Shown: in pieces, positions 62,100 through 64,000 of the stretch | How positions within the stretch are numbered: position 1 is the stretch's first letter | Layout: every line of letters begins with the position of its first letter | Made by a program: the position numbers and the translations under genes | The notes under the pieces: model-generated | Databases searched by the model: none | What the model was told of the DNA's origin: nothing | Seen by the model: the letters and a program-made list of their open reading frames with translations, nothing else | NCBI RefSeq assembly: GCF_008629655.1 | Contig: NZ_VWSG01000001.1 | Location: forward strand, 1 to 64,000 | Direction: 5' to 3' | DNA: 64,000 nt | DNA from: Paenimyroides baculatum | GTDB taxonomy: Bacteria > Bacteroidota > Bacteroidia > Flavobacteriales > Flavobacteriaceae

Positions 62100-62474
62100 T
62101 TATCTGTTGGCATCAGCCGTCCAAGTTGAACCATCTTTTAAATACAGAATGGTTAATTTACTTGCTGTAATTCTTATGTAATGTGTTTCGGTAGAACCAA
62201 TCATCACTGCAGAATTTTCGTTTTTCTCAATTTCGATTCCGGTAATATCAGGAATACTGTCCGAAAATAAGAAGTTGTATTTATCGCCTACTTTTACAAC
62301 CTGTACGTGTCCGTTATCATTCGATTTACTTTCATCGCCGTTGGCAAATGTTACTTTACCGTTGTATCTACCAATAAAAAAATCGTTGTTTGCTGGATCG
62401 TCATCATCACTACATGCTGTAAAAACAAAGATTGATAAACATAAAATTCCGAAAATCTTTAAAATACTTTTCAT
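62100..62474 (-). CDS. Small surface-type lipoprotein of unknown function
   Basis: The 124-residue protein has a lipoprotein signal ending FVFTACSDDDDP. The Cys followed by S-D-D-D-D resembles the export signal that puts lipoproteins on the outer surface of Bacteroidota cells. The body contains 'FFIGRYNGKVTFANGDESK' and 'ILYLKDGSTWTA', probably a small beta barrel or sandwich. No family is recognised. Confidence 0.7.
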   Translation of the reverse strand: MKSILKIFGILCLSIFVFTACSDDDDPANNDFFIGRYNGKVTFANGDESKSNDNGHVQVVKVGDKYNFLFSDSIPDITGIEIEKNENSAVMIGSTETHYIRITASKLTILYLKDGSTWTADANR

Positions 62475-62605
62475 AGCTTTTTAATATTTAATGTTACAAT
62501 GTGTATAAACCAAGCATTGTGCCACAACATAGATATCGCTAATTAAAGGGGGTGTAATTTATCAGAAATATAAATTATGGTTATTTTTTCTACAAAAAGT
62601 GTAAT

Positions 62606-63757
62606 TTATCGTAGTAAAAACCTTTTTAAGTAAACAGTTGCAAGCATTGCACCAATGCCCGCCATACCCACACCAACCAATACAGGCGAATTATAAGCAT
62701 AACCAAGTGTGATTGGGATTCCACCTAAATAAGCTCCTAAAGTATTGCCAATGTTGAAACTCGCTTGTCCGGCTGCTGCAGCTATATTTTCAGATCCTTT
62801 TGCAGATGTAATCAGCATCATTTGTAGTGGTGATCCAATAGTAAAAGCAACCAAGCCTGTAACAAATGCCATTACATAAGCTAACGATGTTATGTGTGCC
62901 GTAAAATAAACCGTAACAAGTGTAAGTGCCATAGTGGTAAAACAAGCAATAGCCGCTTTTGTAGGGGAAATAGTATCTGCAAGTTTTCCACCTAAAATAT
63001 TTCCAATGAACATTCCCAAACCGACTAAAACCATAATATAAGGAACGCGGTCTTCTTGTAAACCGCCCACTTTTGTAACCATTGGCGAAATGTAGGTGAT
63101 CCATGAAAACAAACCACCTGTTCCAATAGAAATAACAGCGACAATTATCCAAGCTTTCGCCTGTTTAAAGTACGAAAGCTGCTGTCTTAAATCGCCATTT
63201 GTTTTGTTGTTCATATTTGGCAGCCAAAAGTAAATGCTTGCAATGGTGATTAATCCCAAAGCTGCAATGATTCCATAAGTAATTCGCCACGAATAATGAT
63301 GCCCAATGTACGTACCAAGCGGAACTCCTGCTAAATTTGCAATGGTCATACCCGTGAACATAAAGGCAATTGCCTGCGCTTCTTTTCCTTTTTGAACCAA
63401 CTGTGCTGCAACTACCGATCCTACACCAAAAAAGGCACCGTGTGGCAAGCCCGACATAAACCTGCTTATTGCCAATGTATTGTAATCGGGTGCAATGGCA
63501 AATAATCCGTTAAAAACTATAAAAAGCAACATTAACAGCAGCAACACTTTTTTAGGAGCGATCTTTCCCGTAAAAATGGTTAAAATAGGTGCGCCAACTA
63601 CAACACCTAATGCATATAAAGCAATAAAATGGGCTGCCTGCGTAATTTCAATCTGCTGGTCTTTAGCAATATCCTGCAAAATTCCCATCATGGTAAATTC
63701 CGTCATACCAATAGCTAATCCGCCAAATGCCAAAGCAATTAATCCTTTATTCATCAT
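62606..63757 (-). CDS. MFS exporter, AraJ/sugar-efflux-like
   Basis: The 383-residue inner-membrane protein has 12 helices. Its start 'ALAFGGLAIGMTEFTMMGILQDIA' and 'ALYALGVVVGAPILTIFTGKIAPKKVLL' with 'ISRFMSGLPHGAFFGVGSVVAAQLVQKGK' match the AraJ-like drug and sugar efflux MFS branch. Substrate unknown. Either ATG at 63757 or 63754 may be used. A TACCTTTG box lies 18 bases upstream. Confidence 0.92.
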   Translation of the reverse strand: MMNKGLIALAFGGLAIGMTEFTMMGILQDIAKDQQIEITQAAHFIALYALGVVVGAPILTIFTGKIAPKKVLLLLMLLFIVFNGLFAIAPDYNTLAISRFMSGLPHGAFFGVGSVVAAQLVQKGKEAQAIAFMFTGMTIANLAGVPLGTYIGHHYSWRITYGIIAALGLITIASIYFWLPNMNNKTNGDLRQQLSYFKQAKAWIIVAVISIGTGGLFSWITYISPMVTKVGGLQEDRVPYIMVLVGLGMFIGNILGGKLADTISPTKAAIACFTTMALTLVTVYFTAHITSLAYVMAFVTGLVAFTIGSPLQMMLITSAKGSENIAAAAGQASFNIGNTLGAYLGGIPITLGYAYNSPVLVGVGMAGIGAMLATVYLKRFLLR

Positions 63758-63774
63758 CTTAAAATATCAATTTG

Positions 63775-63782
63775 CAAAGGTA
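63775..63782 (-). promoter_or_regulatory. -7 promoter box of the MFS gene
   Basis: TACCTTTG followed by CA on the minus strand is a full TAnnTTTG match, 18 bases ahead of the ATG at 63757. Confidence 0.5.
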
Positions 63783-63974
63783 ACGCTTACTTGACAAAAC
63801 CGCTGTGCCCAAATAAACTTCTTTTAAAGGCAGCGTTGTTTTAACGTTATCATTTGTATTAATTAGAAAAAAAATATAAAAAATTAATAGCTGGTGTATA
63901 AAATTTAAATGGAATTAATATATTCGTACTATTAAAAATTTAAAATAGTTAAAAGGCTAAAAAGCACATTTAAT

Positions 63975-64000
63975 ATGAAACAGAGTATGTCTGAAGATCA
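63975..64000 (+). CDS. Possible start of a gene running off the window
   Basis: An ATG at 63975 opens a frame MKQSMSED that is still open at the end of the window. Only 8 codons are visible, so no function can be given and it may not be a gene. Confidence 0.25.

Overview
The window looks like a piece of a Flavobacteriaceae chromosome (phylum Bacteroidota). The evidence is AT-rich DNA, many copies of the Bacteroidota -7 promoter box TAnnTTTG, the gliding-motility pair gldB-gldC, a T9SS type A sorting domain, a fused MurF-alanine racemase, TonB-dependent receptors and many secreted proteins or lipoproteins of unknown function. I cannot name the genus with confidence. No phage, insertion sequence or CRISPR array is visible.

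Layout. 1-80 is the 3' end of a 5S rRNA with its terminator. 0.4-10.3 kb is a mixed accessory stretch (DUF4424/YARHG-like, methyltransferases, DUF808, DUF4256, SRPBCC, Crp/Fnr, DinB, MBL hydrolase, secreted unknowns). 10.4-13.8 kb is a MocR-type regulator divergent from a BtuB-like TonB receptor, with a palindrome between them. 13.8-14.5 kb is rpe. 14.6-23.7 kb is a six-gene operon: TonB receptor, DUF4374 lipoprotein, ankyrin protein, DUF2271 protein, PepSY-flavodoxin-reductase fusion and ApbE. 23.7-34.6 kb holds gldC/gldB, nadE, dnaG, a persulfide dioxygenase/rhodanese with a TauE exporter, murF-alr and mscL. Three tandem tRNA-Gly genes follow, then a regulator plus complete RND efflux operon (35.2-41.4 kb). 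41.5-46.3 kb has two jelly-roll-like secreted proteins, cls, pth and a TonB-domain protein. 46.3-47.6 kb is a cobalamin riboswitch in front of a single T9SS-secreted protein. Then come tRNA-Ser, a HEPN-like gene, aspS, brnQ, and a three-gene operon of one TPR/MORN-like and two DUF3857 proteins (one with an intact and one with a degenerate transglutaminase triad). An MFS exporter ends the window.

How the genes may work together. The 14.6-23.7 kb operon is the most coherent and interesting system. The receptor would bring an iron complex across the outer membrane. The PepSY-CPR-like fusion could move electrons from cytosolic NAD(P)H through FAD/FMN and across the inner membrane. ApbE could attach FMN to the TGAS motif of the DUF2271 protein, giving an exported electron carrier that reduces the ligand. 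A long palindrome overlapping the promoter is a plausible iron-repressor site. Other self-contained modules are the sulfide/persulfide detoxification pair, the RND pump with a palindromic operator over its promoter, and the riboswitch-controlled surface protein.

Limits: all family names come from reading motifs and overall resemblance; no database search was run. Start codons were moved inward from the longest possible reading frame where a promoter, hairpin or signal peptide argued for it.
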